From the IMG/VR virus record IMGVR_UViG_3300030098_004930, positions 1 to 27,951 of that record: a stretch of DNA of 27,951 nucleotides; one strand, written 5' to 3'. The notes beneath the pieces are model-generated. The model was not told the origin of the DNA. It did no database searches and saw nothing but the letters and a program-made list of their open reading frames with translations. Below, in pieces: positions 15,722 to 22,822 of the stretch; position 1 is the first letter of the stretch; each line of letters opens with the position of its first letter. Source of the stretch: a virus. The position numbers and the translations under genes were made by a program.

Positions 15722-17722
15722 TTATCCACCAATGTTATCAAGAGTAACTCTGATTTGTCTGTCTGTTAATGTTGAACTTACATTTATATTATTTATCGCA
15801 TTAACAATTGCTTGAGTATCTGCTTGACTTCTGTTATTTGTTGTACCCCCACCACCAAAATCTGATTCCATGCTAGGTAACGCAGAACCACCACCACCTA
15901 TACCTTGAAGAGCAGCACCACCTGCAGCTCCGGCTACTGCACCTACGGCAATCCCAACAGGACCAAAGGCAGCACCAGCTGCAGCACCTAACAACAGTCC
16001 AACAATACTCAAGTTTTGTGCTAGAAAACCTACAACACTTGCTAAATTTCTAATTGTGTTGGTGATTTTTTGTATGTTTTGTTCGTTTCCTAAAAAGGCA
16101 ACTAAATTTGAAAGTATGTCTTCAAAGACAGGACCTAATTCATTCAACAAAGTTTTTGAAATTTGATTGAACAAACCAGTCAAAGACGACAATCTACTTA
16201 ATGCCTCTTGTCCACTTAAATCATCGAAAGTACCAGCACTCAAGGCACCAGCAACAGTAAGTTTTTCTGTTCCACTTACAAGTCTCGCAACTTCTTCTAC
16301 TGACATACCAACAGCTTTTGCCAGAGATTCTTGTTGGAAAACATTTAACTCACTAAAATCACCGATATCACCTAACTGATTTTTAATCTCTTCTTGGAAA
16401 CCAACTAAATCTTTGTTTATTGCTAATTGTCTAGCTCTTTGTAAGTTTATATTTTGACCTAACATAATTGAAGCTTCAAGTTCTGAAGCTACTGAACTTT
16501 CAAAATCTAATGTACTTCTTGCTGCTTTAGCAATCGAGTCTACACTAATACCAAGTTGTCTGGCTGCTACGGCTGCTTCAAATAAATTTTCACCAGTTCC
16601 CTTTGTGAATTTTGCAACAGTCTCCGATGAAGCAGCAATATCTTTCAACACTTGTTGTGGGGCAACTCCAGCTTGTCTGGCTAATTGAAACGTACTTTCA
16701 ATCAAATTCTCTGATTGGTCAGCAGTTAAACCAGCAATTATTCTTAATTGACCAGTCAACTTGGTTGCTTCATCAACAGATAAACCAGTAGCTTTTGCAG
16801 TATCTAAAACTTGTGATGATAGTTGAGAAGCATTCTCAAGACTCACTCCAAATTCACTTGCTAAAGTGTTGGTAACTGAGGCTACATCTGCAATACCAAA
16901 ACCTAACCTTACCGCACTATTCTCAGAGGCTAATAAAGTTTTTGTAACATCCCCACCCAATACTCTTAAACTACCAAATGTTTCTCCAATCTTATCGATG
17001 GTTTCAGAAAACTTTTTAGCAAGGGAAATTAGAGTGGCAAAGATAGCCACAACAGAACCTAATGCCAAAGTTTTTAAGGCCAATCCTTTGTTTTCTTTCA
17101 ACAAATCTGTAAATGCCTTTCCTTTACCAAACAAACCTCCTGTCAATGTGTTAGCAGCTTCTAACTCAAGTGCTTGGGCTGCTAATAATTGTAGTTTTTT
17201 CCTTTCTCCTTCTAATAATTTTGTAATATTTTGTTGAGACGAAAGTTCGTCATCAAGTTTCTCTTGACTAAACTGTTTTTCTCGTGCCTTACTAATGGCA
17301 ATAGCAGCTGAAATATCTTCAATGTTACTATTACCACCTACTATAGATCTTATAGACGATAGTTGTTCAGAATATATATCATTTAATTCACCATTTGAGT
17401 CAATCTGTCCTCTAATAAATTCAAAACCTTTTTTTGCACTATTATTTAATTCCATGCTCAAATCTACAAACCCACCACTTTGCTCCTTTAAAACCTCATT
17501 TGCTTCCTGTCTTGCCTGTATGTCACCTAATATTTGTTTTGCTAAAGAACTTTCAGTTTGTTGTTTGTCGACAATCATTTGCTGAAGTTCTAGTATTTTT
17601 TCTTGAGCTTGTCTATAAGACAATACACCCTCATTATGTGCTTTTAAGACAGTTTTTTGTCTCTCAAGCTCAGCAGTTATTTGTTCAAGAGTTTCTAATT
17701 TAATTTTTTCTTGGTCGGCCAT
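15722..17722 (-). CDS. Tape-measure protein (gp29-like)
   Basis: Sets tail length by spanning the tube lumen during assembly and is ejected with the DNA. The 666-residue protein begins with about 190 residues of charged coiled coil (LETLEQITAELERQKTVLKA and onward). A hydrophobic segment follows (LALKTLALGSVVAIFATLIS, about 214-233). A long helical, alanine-rich region follows with repeated short blocks such as LGFGIADVASVTNTLASEFG and EAAVAARQLGISVDSIAKAA. A second hydrophobic, glycine/alanine-rich stretch lies near 575-612 (IVGLLLGAAAGAAFGPVGIA), then a glycine-rich linker and a small C-terminal domain. This layout is typical of tape measures and the length is a little above T4 gp29 (590), implying a tail near 100 nm. 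Its position after the gp26-type chaperone genes fits the general rule for tailed phages. Confidence 0.85.
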   Translation of the reverse strand: MADQEKIKLETLEQITAELERQKTVLKAHNEGVLSYRQAQEKILELQQMIVDKQQTESSLAKQILGDIQARQEANEVLKEQSGGFVDLSMELNNSAKKGFEFIRGQIDSNGELNDIYSEQLSSIRSIVGGNSNIEDISAAIAISKAREKQFSQEKLDDELSSQQNITKLLEGERKKLQLLAAQALELEAANTLTGGLFGKGKAFTDLLKENKGLALKTLALGSVVAIFATLISLAKKFSETIDKIGETFGSLRVLGGDVTKTLLASENSAVRLGFGIADVASVTNTLASEFGVSLENASQLSSQVLDTAKATGLSVDEATKLTGQLRIIAGLTADQSENLIESTFQLARQAGVAPQQVLKDIAASSETVAKFTKGTGENLFEAAVAARQLGISVDSIAKAARSTLDFESSVASELEASIMLGQNINLQRARQLAINKDLVGFQEEIKNQLGDIGDFSELNVFQQESLAKAVGMSVEEVARLVSGTEKLTVAGALSAGTFDDLSGQEALSRLSSLTGLFNQISKTLLNELGPVFEDILSNLVAFLGNEQNIQKITNTIRNLASVVGFLAQNLSIVGLLLGAAAGAAFGPVGIAVGAVAGAAGGAALQGIGGGGSALPSMESDFGGGGTTNNRSQADTQAIVNAINNINVSSTLTDRQIRVTLDNIGG

Positions 17723-17724
17723 CT

Positions 17725-17955
17725 TTACTTATAGTGTTTTGGTTTTATACGCTTTGCTTTTTGTTTTTTAAGTAAATCATCAAAACCCTTTCCTGCTTTT
17801 TCAGCATTCTTCATAGCATCGTTGTATAATTTTTTTAATTTAGGATCTTTTAAAAGTTGTTTCTCTTGTTTTGTTAACTTTGAACGAGTAAAGAGTTTTT
17901 TTAAAGCATCAAAAAATCCCTCTGTGAGTATGTTTTTTCCATTCATAAAAGACAT
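17725..17955 (-). CDS. Small basic protein of unknown function (76 aa)
   Basis: A lysine-rich helical protein. Its N-terminal segment NILTEGFFDALKKLF is amphipathic and is followed by a charged helix region (LTKQEKQLLKDPKLKKLYND) and a basic tail ending KRIKPKHYK. It has no signal peptide and no cysteine. I do not recognise a family. The position between the gp26/+1 chaperone region and the tape measure suggests a role in tape-measure folding or tail assembly, or internal packaging. AGGAG sits nine nt before the first ATG; a second ATG four codons in is possible. The stop lies 2 nt before the tape-measure start, so the two are coupled. The upstream gap carries the ATATTTAT element. Confidence 0.65.
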   Translation of the reverse strand: MSFMNGKNILTEGFFDALKKLFTRSKLTKQEKQLLKDPKLKKLYNDAMKNAEKAGKGFDDLLKKQKAKRIKPKHYK

Positions 17956-17979
17956 AATGTACTTCTCCTATATACATTA

Positions 17980-17987
17980 ATAAATAT
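17980..17987 (-). promoter_or_regulatory. ATATTTAT leader element upstream of the 76-aa gene
   Basis: Minus-strand TATATTTATTAATG, 25 nt before the ATG and just after the stop of the +1-frame chaperone ORF. It is one of six leader copies. A transcript starting just downstream could carry the 76-aa gene and the tape measure. Confidence 0.3.
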
Positions 17988-17998
17988 AAAGAAATCAG

Positions 17999-18235
17999 TT
18001 ATTTTGGGTTAAATCTACGAGGGATTGTTGGTGTAGATTGTTGTTTAGATTTCTTTAATTCTTCGTTTTGTTTTTTAACAAAATCAGAATGTTCTCGATA
18101 ATAAAAATTTCTTAAGTGAACAGGCATTTCATAAATATCAGAGTATGTAAAAGCCGTATTATCTTTTAAGAAAACAAATATATTTTTATGAAATGTTAGT
18201 TTATCAGATGGATTTAGGCCAAAGAAACTCGACTG
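17999..18235 (-). CDS. +1-frame ORF after gp26: candidate frameshifted tail-assembly chaperone domain (gp51-like)
   Basis: An open frame of 78 codons begins just after a stop at 18238-18236 and ends with TAA at 18001-17999. It overlaps the end of the gp26-type gene by about 30 nt in the +1 frame. It has no ATG, GTG or TTG before an internal ATG (start of MPVHLRNFYY) that would leave only 42 residues. Yet the codons before that ATG encode protein-like sequence: FFGLNPSDKLTFHKNIFVFL, then KDNTAFTYSDIYEMPVHLR. In T4, genes 26 and 51 are adjacent baseplate-hub assembly genes, and many tailed phages make a second chaperone by frameshift just before the tape measure. The simplest readings are a programmed +1 (or -2) shift that gives a fusion of about 320 residues, or an indel in the sequence. 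Likeness to gp51 is from memory and weak. Confidence 0.6.
   Translation of the reverse strand, partial: QSSFFGLNPSDKLTFHKNIFVFLKDNTAFTYSDIYEMPVHLRNFYYREHSDFVKKQNEELKKSKQQSTPTIPRRFNPK
18204..18235 (-). other. Candidate +1 ribosomal frameshift window
   Basis: This is the only stretch where both frames are open. In the gp26 frame it reads GAG TTT CTT TGG CCT AAA. TTT followed by C lets a Phe tRNA re-pair with TTC after a +1 slip, as in influenza PA-X. CTT TGG C resembles the CTT TGA C site of bacterial prfB. A GAG lies just upstream. I see no strong downstream hairpin. Confidence 0.45.
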
Positions 18236-18953
18236 TCAACGGAATTGACACGCTAACAGACTCACCTCCTATTTCGATTTCCGATGTCAAATCAATATCG
18301 GGAGAAATCTCTTGAATGTGATTTCTCAATGCTGCGGAATCACGAGCTAATACATTTTGTGAAAAGGCAGTTATTGTTTCTGGCTTATCATCTCCATCAA
18401 CTTCAATAATGGTATGACGAAGACGAGTAGATATTGAGGTGTTATATCCATACTTACTTGATTGTTCAAGTTCTTTCTCAATTATCTTCTCTTCTTTACC
18501 AGTAATTAGTTTAAACTTAATTTTGTTTTTACCAACAGGTGTTTCAAATTCAAAACAATTATCACTATAATCCACATCTTTGACCGACTCTTTGAAAGGA
18601 CAATTTGTTAAGTCAAAAGTATGTTCAACTTTTTGTTCAATGTTATTCGGATTTGTGACCTCAACAGTATATTCAGGACCATAAGCAAGGATACGAGCTG
18701 CAACTAGAACAGCGTTTTTGTCACCTACTAATAAATCATCTGATGTTACACCTTTTGTAACAATCAGACTATCTAACAATTTATCAATAACCACACCTTT
18801 TTTTATGAGGTTTTCAGACATCAATATGTCTTCCTCTTTTGCGGTCATGTATTTTAATTCTAATTTACCTTCAGCAAGTGGTGAATCTTTTGGATATACT
18901 TTTCCACCAGACGGTAAATCTATAACTTCCGTAGGGAACTTATGTTCTGACAT
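18204..18953 (-). CDS. gp26-type baseplate/tail assembly protein (probable chaperone)
   Basis: A 249-residue protein of the T4 gp26-like baseplate protein family. The N-terminal block FPTEVIDLPSGGKVYPKDSP followed by LELKYMTAKEEDILM is the most recognisable part, and GVVIDKLLDSLIV follows. A beta-rich middle contains NCPFKESV and CFEFETPVGKNKIKFKLITG, and the last third holds the helix KEEKIIEKELEQSS and a final strand SIPLTVEFLWP. In T4 gp26 takes part in hub assembly. Its place between the tube gene and the tape measure is that of a tail-assembly chaperone in other phages. AAGGAG lies 6 nt before the ATG. Its last codons overlap another open frame (17999-18235), so part of the product may be extended by frameshift. 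Confidence 0.8.
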   Translation of the reverse strand: MSEHKFPTEVIDLPSGGKVYPKDSPLAEGKLELKYMTAKEEDILMSENLIKKGVVIDKLLDSLIVTKGVTSDDLLVGDKNAVLVAARILAYGPEYTVEVTNPNNIEQKVEHTFDLTNCPFKESVKDVDYSDNCFEFETPVGKNKIKFKLITGKEEKIIEKELEQSSKYGYNTSISTRLRHTIIEVDGDDKPETITAFSQNVLARDSAALRNHIQEISPDIDLTSEIEIGGESVSVSIPLTVEFLWPKSI

Positions 18954-18984
18954 TATAACTCCTTAGTGTTTTTATAACTATGTA

Positions 18985-19179
18985 TTACTTAGAACCGAAG
19001 ATTTTTGAAAAGAAACCTTTTTTCTTTTTCTTATTACTTTTCTTCATTTTCTTCTTTTTGGTTTTTTTCTTCTTTTTGATTTCTTCCATACCTGCCATGT
19101 TCATTTCCATAGCATTAACAGTAGGGACAGCACCAAAAAGAATTACAGCAGAAAGTATTAATTTAAATATGTTTTTCAT
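18985..19179 (-). CDS. Small exported polylysine protein of unknown function (64 aa)
   Basis: The first 23 residues form a clean Sec signal peptide: MKN, hydrophobic core IFKLILSAVILFGAV, and an AXA-like site at PTVNA. The predicted mature part has 41 residues, 18 of them lysine, in runs (KKKKK, KKKK, KKKKK), and ends GFFSKIFGSK, which could be a short amphipathic anchor. The start codon overlaps the stop of the tube gene (TAATG), so translation is coupled to a very abundant protein. I know no family for it. Possible roles are binding to the anionic outer face of the inner membrane or to lipopolysaccharide during lysis, or superinfection control; all are guesses. The lysine run is encoded by A-rich codons, so sequence accuracy there deserves care. 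Confidence 0.65.
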   Translation of the reverse strand: MKNIFKLILSAVILFGAVPTVNAMEMNMAGMEEIKKKKKTKKKKMKKSNKKKKKGFFSKIFGSK

Positions 19180-19667
19180 TAGAACTCCAATATAGCGTAA
19201 TCGTATCTTAGGGTTAGTGTAATTTCAACAGGATTAGAATCAGTAAAATCTAAATCACCAAAAGCAGCATCTGAGATGTAAGTACCATAAAGTGTCCACT
19301 TTTCAATGATATCACCTACAGGTCCTAAAACTTGAAAATTAATATTCTTTTTATAAACATCTTGATACCCATCACGACCAGTAGCACTCTCGTGATGTAA
19401 TCTTACCCACTCGATAACAGCAGAAGAAGCAGAGGGAACAATAGGATCATAAAGAGTAATTTGTAGAGTTTGCCATCTACCTTTACCCTTTACATACCTG
19501 GTAACATTCATATGTTCCAAAACAACCTCATCAAAGGTAATTTGTGGTCTTTGCATTGTCTTTATAGTAAAGGCAGGTATACCATCAATTTCCATGATAA
19601 AACGATTTTTTAATTTCGGTTCATATGGTGTGTAAAATACTTTATTCGCTTCTAATAATTCAGCCAT
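19179..19667 (-). CDS. Tail tube protein (gp19-like)
   Basis: Forms the stacked hexameric inner tube through which DNA passes. The 162-residue length matches T4 gp19 (163). Recognisable parts are YEPKLKNRFIMEIDGIPAFTIKTMQRPQ near residues 15-42, GKGRWQTLQITLYDPI near 61-76, and the closing beta strand NPVEITLTLRYDYAILEF. There is no cysteine. It directly follows the sheath gene, the standard order in contractile-tailed phages. The ATG has AGGAG eight nt upstream, and the short leader carries one ATATTTAT element, so it may have its own transcript in addition to read-through from the sheath gene. Confidence 0.92.
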   Translation of the reverse strand: MAELLEANKVFYTPYEPKLKNRFIMEIDGIPAFTIKTMQRPQITFDEVVLEHMNVTRYVKGKGRWQTLQITLYDPIVPSASSAVIEWVRLHHESATGRDGYQDVYKKNINFQVLGPVGDIIEKWTLYGTYISDAAFGDLDFTDSNPVEITLTLRYDYAILEF

Positions 19668-19685
19668 TTGTTATCTCCTATGATA

Positions 19686-19693
19686 ATAAATAT
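19686..19693 (-). promoter_or_regulatory. ATATTTAT leader element upstream of tail tube gene
   Basis: Minus-strand TGATATTTATTATCA, 19 nt before the tube ATG. The motif sits in the centre of a small inverted repeat (TGATA and TATCA around TTTAT). Confidence 0.3.
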
Positions 19694-19707
19694 CAAGTTT
19701 TCAAAAA

Positions 19708-21543
19708 TTACTCAGGAAAAGCAGCTCCTGTTGGTTGTACAACAAAGTCCAATACAATAAACTCAGCAGTCCTTGTAGGTTGGATAAATATCTGACCTAT
19801 TAACTGATTTCTATCTATGGTGTCTGGTGTATTGTTTGAGTCATCCATCACTACCCTATAGGCATTTAAACCTTGATTAGCTTGAACTTGATCCATATAA
19901 GGATTAACAACATTCAAGAATTGGTTTCTTAAGTCTGTTGTGTTTTGTTCGAACACAAGAGTTCTTGAGGAGTTAGCAACGAACTTCTTAAGATTGATTA
20001 ACAATCTTCTTACATTCACTCGGTCAAGAGCAGAAGCTTTCTTCTGTGTTGTTTTCTGTCCAAAAACAGTAACACCTTGACCAGGAAAGGTAGCAATAGG
20101 ATTGACGTTTGATTCATAAAGGTCATCTCTGTTACCTTGTGTTAGTTTTCTGTATGCCTGTACAGCACTATCAATTCCACCTCTGTTCAGTCCAGCAGGA
20201 GCAAACCAAGGTTGCCCGATAGTATCGTTAAAGTGATACACACCAGCAAGAACAACTGATGGTGGCACATATCTAAAGTTACCAGTTGTAGTATCTTGAA
20301 TCTGTATCCAAGGATAGTAGACAGCAGCAAAACTTGAATTACGAGCTTCTGTGTTTGTTTTAGCATTAGCTACCGTATCTGTCAAGAAAGTATTATCATA
20401 TACTAAGAAACAATCACCTCTATCCTCACACATTGATATAGCATCAGTTATAATAGCATTAGAATTTGTTCCGTTTTGGTCAAGGATACCTGGTAAAAAC
20501 AACATATCGATATCGAACTCATCTTTATTTCTCAAAAGATTAATAGCAATTTTATACCCACCACCACTTGTAGATAAGGTCGTACTACTTGTTGCTAAAT
20601 CAACACCTTGACTATTAGTGTCACTATCTGTTTCTAAATAAAAGTTAAATGGATGAAGAGCATTTTGAGTTCCAAACTCACCACCAGCAAAAATTCCACC
20701 ACCACTACCACTACCTAATAATGGTATGTATATTTCACCATCACCATATCTATCAGTATCTCTAGTTCCATCTTCTTTTAAGTAGTTAGGTGTTTTTATC
20801 GAAAGACTACTTACTCTAACATTTTTAGATCTGTTTGGAAACTCACCAGTAGTTTGTACAAATGCTTGGTCACCCTCAACAGCAATACTTTTAGTTTGAT
20901 TGCCTATTCTTTTTAGAATATAGTTTGGTGATTCTGGATCTAAGGATAAATTTTCAAAAGTTTCTATCACTTTCTTTTTAGCTTCTTCATCATCACCTTG
21001 ACGAAGAACTAATGTAAAAGTTCCTTTAGAAAGATTTCTCTGAGATATTTCATATCTAAAGTTATCATGTCTTCCACCAAAACTTCCTGAAGTAAAATGA
21101 TTGTTGGTAATGCTTGTAGCTAAAGGTAATAATCTTTGTTTAGAATCAAGTGAAGAACTGTTATTAAATAGAGTACCGTCTCCTATTGCCTCTAACTCAA
21201 ATACTGCTGGTAAAGATGCCGCAGAACCACTAGCATTGATAGTAGCAGTAGCTTTAGCTAAGCCAGGATCACCAACTCTAACTACAGTTAGAGGACCACC
21301 TTGTCTCAGATATTCTTTGGCTGCATGTGATGTCAAATATTGAAATTTGTCACTACCACTTTCAATTAACTCACCGAATACATTGACATATTCTGAGTAA
21401 GAACTAACGACTGTTGGTTCGAGGATAGGACCTTTTACAGTTGGACCTACAATAGCAGCTCCAATAGGACCGGCAGTTGCCGGTAAAAATGATTGGTCTA
21501 TTTCATTTGTAAATACACCTGGTGATACGATTTTCTCAGCCAT
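19708..21543 (-). CDS. Tail sheath protein (gp18-like)
   Basis: Contractile sheath subunit that surrounds the tube. The 611-residue protein begins KIVSPGVFTNEIDQSFLP, the typical sheath N-terminus, then GPIGAAIVGPTVKGPILEPT, YLTSHAAKEYLRQGGPLTVVRVG (about 65-93) and a variable surface domain near 120-320. The conserved C-terminal domain includes WIQIQDTTTGNFRYVPPSVVLAGVY, PWFAPAGLNRGGI, a VNPIATFPGQGVTVFGQKT segment, ALDRVNVRRLLINLKK and a final strand AEFIVLDFVVQPTGA. T4 gp18 has 659 residues. The last domain supplies the strands that knit sheath rings together. Its leader can fold into a long hairpin that includes part of the ribosome site GGAGA, so translation may be regulated. Confidence 0.94.
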   Translation of the reverse strand: MAEKIVSPGVFTNEIDQSFLPATAGPIGAAIVGPTVKGPILEPTVVSSYSEYVNVFGELIESGSDKFQYLTSHAAKEYLRQGGPLTVVRVGDPGLAKATATINASGSAASLPAVFELEAIGDGTLFNNSSSLDSKQRLLPLATSITNNHFTSGSFGGRHDNFRYEISQRNLSKGTFTLVLRQGDDEEAKKKVIETFENLSLDPESPNYILKRIGNQTKSIAVEGDQAFVQTTGEFPNRSKNVRVSSLSIKTPNYLKEDGTRDTDRYGDGEIYIPLLGSGSGGGIFAGGEFGTQNALHPFNFYLETDSDTNSQGVDLATSSTTLSTSGGGYKIAINLLRNKDEFDIDMLFLPGILDQNGTNSNAIITDAISMCEDRGDCFLVYDNTFLTDTVANAKTNTEARNSSFAAVYYPWIQIQDTTTGNFRYVPPSVVLAGVYHFNDTIGQPWFAPAGLNRGGIDSAVQAYRKLTQGNRDDLYESNVNPIATFPGQGVTVFGQKTTQKKASALDRVNVRRLLINLKKFVANSSRTLVFEQNTTDLRNQFLNVVNPYMDQVQANQGLNAYRVVMDDSNNTPDTIDRNQLIGQIFIQPTRTAEFIVLDFVVQPTGAAFPE

Positions 21544-21552
21544 TTGCTGTCT

Positions 21553-21610
21553 CCAAAAATTAGGTAAGATTTAATACAATTATTCATATATAAATATTAC
21601 CTAATTTTGG
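21553..21610 (-). promoter_or_regulatory. Leader hairpin covering the sheath-gene ribosome site
   Basis: Minus-strand arms CCAAAATTAGGTAA (21610-21597) and TTACCTAATTTTTGG (21567-21553) pair over 14 bp with one bulged T and a 29-nt loop. The last two Gs of the 3' arm are the first two bases of the GGAG ribosome site of the sheath gene. No U-tract follows, so it is not an ordinary terminator. Confidence 0.6.
21590..21597 (-). promoter_or_regulatory. ATATTTAT leader element upstream of tail sheath gene
   Basis: Minus-strand TAATATTTATATATG, 47 nt before the sheath ATG, beginning at the last base of the 5' hairpin arm and extending into the loop. Confidence 0.3.
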
Positions 21611-21630
21611 AAAGATAGAGAAAGTTATTT

Positions 21631-21930
21631 TTATTTTTCTTCTTCGGAAGGTTGAACTTCTACAGATGGAGTAAATACTCCTGTTTGTGGATCTAATGAA
21701 CCAGGTCCATACTTATCAGTAATTGACTGAAGAGTTTCTTGTTCTTCTACTTTAAGAGCTTCTAGCTCCTCGTGAAGTTTAAACTCTTCCTCTGCAACTG
21801 CTTCAGATTGTTTTTCTAAATTAATTTTAGCAATAGCTAACTGACCAAATCTATTGGTGATTCCATTAGACTTAGTAGAAAGTTCTTGAAGAGATTGTAG
21901 TTCTTTTTCTGTAAATTTAATTTCTGACAT
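21631..21930 (-). CDS. Small coiled-coil protein of unknown function (99 aa)
   Basis: A 99-residue acidic protein. Residues ~5-70 are a predicted coiled coil (FTEKELQSLQELSTKSNGIT ... AVAEEEFKLHEELEALKVEEQETLQSITDKYG), followed by a proline- and glutamate-rich tail ending QPSEEEK. It has no cysteine, signal peptide or membrane segment. I do not recognise a named family; small coiled-coil proteins of this type are frequent near tail genes of marine phages, where they may be minor virion or assembly factors. It sits between the gp15-like gene and the sheath gene. GAGG is about 9 nt before the ATG. The gap before it holds an AT-only inverted repeat. Confidence 0.65.
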   Translation of the reverse strand: MSEIKFTEKELQSLQELSTKSNGITNRFGQLAIAKINLEKQSEAVAEEEFKLHEELEALKVEEQETLQSITDKYGPGSLDPQTGVFTPSVEVQPSEEEK

Positions 21931-21961
21931 TTTAAAAACCTCTAATTTAGTTTGTTATAAC

Positions 21962-21981
21962 AATTATATACATATATAATT
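21962..21981. repeat. AT-only inverted repeat at the gp15-like stop codon
   Basis: AATTATATA and TATATAATT are separated by 2 nt, a perfect 9-bp inverted repeat without G or C in its arms. It overlaps the stop of the gp15-like gene. It is too AT-rich to be a terminator; a melting or promoter site is possible. Confidence 0.5.
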
Positions 21982-22822
21982 ATAAAAGTTTTTCGGAAAA
22001 ACTGACCTTTTTTGGATTATATGCTCTACCCAATTCAGCAGTTTTACCAAATACATTATCGGTAAACTCAGGTATCATGTATCCTTTTATTGATAGACTT
22101 AATTCATTTCTTATTATTCTCTCACCTTGTGATTCCATTTCTATTTCGTTTGATATATCTCCATCAAGTGATGAAAGAAAACGATGAGATGTTTGGTCAC
22201 CAAAGTAAGTTTCTAAATGTTCTACCCAAAGATTATTTAAATCATTCATCTGGTCTATAAAAGATGTCATCATAACTACACTATAGCTACAAATCACAAA
22301 ATCAGGCATACCTGTCTTTACAAACTCTTGTACAGGTTTTTGGCCTGTCAAAACAGCAAACCTATCATATCTATTATTTTTACTCCAACCACTACTTGAA
22401 CGAACAACAGATATAAATTTTCCTTTTACATCATTATCAAAAGATAGTGGCATGTCAGGATTCATACTAAGTGATGTTCTTTTTATCACTATCATCGGTA
22501 AAATTATTACACCGTTCTTATCTCTTAATGCTCCTCTAGCTTTTATAGACTTCCATCTTTCTTCATTACCATAAAGTACAGGCACAGAAATAATCTCATT
22601 CTGTTCTCTTACCTTTGGTTTCATTACATTTCGGATATGTTTTATAACTGCTGTATCAATTTCTTTGACACCAATAGAGAATCCCTTACCAGCATTTTGA
22701 CCACCTGGTTTCTTAATGACTACTTTAGAATTTCCTTTCTCACTTCTTATGCTAGTTTGCTCAGCACGATTTACACTTGACTCGTATCCGGCATTTTCAT
22801 TTGTTATTGGTTTAATTGCCAC
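21980..22822 (-). CDS. Tail completion/sheath-stabiliser protein (gp15-like)
   Basis: Probably caps the top of the tail and prepares it for joining to the head. The 280-residue protein has a basic, flexible N-terminus (to about 45). The core contains IISVPVLYGNEERWKSIKARGALRDKNGVIILPMIVIKR, then GKFISVVRSSSGWSKNNRYDRF and a MPDFVICSYSVVMMTSFIDQMNDL segment. T4 gp15 (272 residues) has the same pattern of a 'VPV.YG' strand and a block on polymer-end contacts. Its place just before the sheath gene agrees. The start is GTG at 22822, overlapping the preceding stop by 11 nt with GGAAA upstream. No ATG occurs before the conserved core. The match is from pattern and context, so the T4 number is tentative. 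Confidence 0.65.
   Translation of the reverse strand: MAIKPITNENAGYESSVNRAEQTSIRSEKGNSKVVIKKPGGQNAGKGFSIGVKEIDTAVIKHIRNVMKPKVREQNEIISVPVLYGNEERWKSIKARGALRDKNGVIILPMIVIKRTSLSMNPDMPLSFDNDVKGKFISVVRSSSGWSKNNRYDRFAVLTGQKPVQEFVKTGMPDFVICSYSVVMMTSFIDQMNDLNNLWVEHLETYFGDQTSHRFLSSLDGDISNEIEMESQGERIIRNELSLSIKGYMIPEFTDNVFGKTAELGRAYNPKKVSFSEKLL

Noticed and set aside
16866-17237. Plus-strand open frame of 123 codons opposite the tape-measure gene
   Set aside because: Composition mirrors the real gene on the other strand; no ribosome site and no recognisable domain.
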